Notes under the pieces: model-generated
Told to the model about the DNA's origin: nothing
Seen by the model: only the letters and a program-made list of their open reading frames with translations
Database searches by the model: none
Shown: in pieces, positions 13,877 to 14,322 of the stretch
How the letters are laid out: every line of letters begins with the position of its first letter
Numbering within the stretch: the stretch's first letter is position 1
NCBI GenBank assembly: GCA_030638785.1
Contig: DAOWDY010000131.1
Span: 1 to 14,322 of the forward strand
Source: Candidatus Thorarchaeota archaeon
GTDB lineage: Archaea; Asgardarchaeota; Thorarchaeia; Thorarchaeales; Thorarchaeaceae
DNA: 14,322 nt
Direction: 5' to 3'
Program-made: the position numbers and the translations under genes

Positions 13877-13972
13877 TGAATTATGCAAATACATTCGGAT
13901 AACTCTCAGGGCTTAAACGGTTCTAATAGATGAATCATGACCTGTAACAATCCCTAAGGCTGATGTTGAGGA

Positions 13973-13980
13973 TTATATTA
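13973..13980 (+). promoter_or_regulatory. TATA-like element before dinB
   Basis: TTATATTA lies only about 15-22 bases before the ATG at 13995. If used, transcription would begin near 14002, after that ATG, and translation would start at the in-frame ATG at 14010. The assignment is weak. Confidence 0.3.
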
Positions 13981-13994
13981 GATGGGCTTAGTCA

Positions 13995-14322
13995 ATGGAC
14001 CGTTGGATAATGCATACAGATATGGATGCCTTTTTTGCATCAGTCGAACAATATCGTAATCATCCAGAACTTGTTGGACAACCAGTTTGTGTTGGACACG
14101 ACCCAAAGAAGGGAAGCGGGCGGGGTGTGGTTCGAGCAGCATCATACGAAGCCAGGGCATTTGGAATCAAATCCGGTATGCCAGTTTCACGAGCTTACCG
14201 TTTATGTCCAGATGCTGTATTTGTATCAGGGGAGTTTTCAAACTATTCCCTTGCCTCAGATGAGTTCATGGCAATTCTTTCACGTTACGCTGATGATAGC
14301 CGTGTTCGTAGAGCAAGTATCG
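13995..14322 (+). CDS. dinB: DNA polymerase IV, Y family (DinB/Dpo4-like), partial (C-terminus beyond right edge)
   Basis: A translesion DNA polymerase. About 109 residues of the N-terminus are present. DMDAFFASVE (residues 9-18) supplies the first catalytic Asp and the aromatic steric gate (Phe14). The finger/palm pattern YEARAFGIKSGMP follows, and the second segment ends in RVRRASI, just before the SxDE motif that would carry the other catalytic acids and falls outside the window. A Gly/Lys-rich loop (HDPKKGSGRGVV) replaces the shorter turn of many homologues. The start is the first ATG after an in-frame TAG at 13989. An ATG at 14010 is possible. No convincing ribosome site is seen, which fits a leaderless or short-leader archaeal mRNA. 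The gene lies 118 bases after the racemase-like gene. Confidence 0.95.
   Translation, partial: MDRWIMHTDMDAFFASVEQYRNHPELVGQPVCVGHDPKKGSGRGVVRAASYEARAFGIKSGMPVSRAYRLCPDAVFVSGEFSNYSLASDEFMAILSRYADDSRVRRASI

Noticed and set aside
1..14322. CRISPR array, integrase, transposase or phage genes
   Set aside because: No regularly spaced repeats, no inverted-repeat-bounded element and no mobile-element protein seen on either strand.

Overview
The window looks archaeal. The genes have TATA-like boxes about 25-40 bp upstream of starts, a mixture of strong GGAGG-type ribosome sites and short-leader starts, frequent GTG/TTG starts, exported proteins rich in N-glycosylation sequons, and several membrane-associated zinc-ribbon proteins. 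Two arrestin-fold genes in tandem, a two-domain GNAT protein, and a serine-racemase-like enzyme that resembles eukaryotic enzymes suggest an Asgard-type archaeon (Thorarchaeia-like). That placement is an inference from gene content; no rRNA or ribosomal protein is present to test it.

Layout. Bases 1-5809 are one long run of minus-strand genes. Read in the direction of transcription they are a GNAT acetyltransferase, an MscS-type mechanosensitive channel, a CorA-type divalent cation transporter, a hot-dog acyl-CoA thioesterase, a soluble zinc-ribbon protein of unknown function, a four-helix membrane protein with an N-terminal CxxC/CxxC knuckle, and an exported protein that is translationally coupled to it and runs off the left edge. 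A divergent promoter region (about 5810-5917) separates this run from a plus-strand membrane-anchored protein with PepSY-like repeats. That gene converges, with a 4-bp overlap, on a minus-strand EutA-like reactivase. Upstream of eutA on the same strand lie two paralogous arrestin-like genes.

From about 10457 rightwards most genes are on the plus strand: an FMN nitroreductase, an ACT-domain (DUF2241-type) protein, then a convergent pyridoxamine-phosphate-oxidase-like flavoprotein on the minus strand (again a 4-bp overlap), a xylose-isomerase-like TIM-barrel enzyme in tandem with a serine racemase/threonine dehydratase-like PLP enzyme, and the 5' end of a DinB-type Y-family DNA polymerase cut by the right edge.

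Functional themes. MscS and CorA (osmotic and cation homeostasis) sit together with the thioesterase at short spacing. The TIM-barrel and PLP enzymes are 9 bp apart and probably co-expressed. EutA is present without any EutBC, so its client B12 enzyme must lie elsewhere. The least explained unit is the arrestin pair: two proteins of almost identical length, each with the same IPWxxD-type signature closing both lobes and each ending in a short acidic tail with a terminal Phe. Ribosome-site positions revise several starts, including MscS, both arrestins, the PepSY-like protein and the TIM barrel. No tRNA, rRNA, CRISPR, insertion sequence or integrase was seen, and no gene-free stretch exceeds 300 bases.
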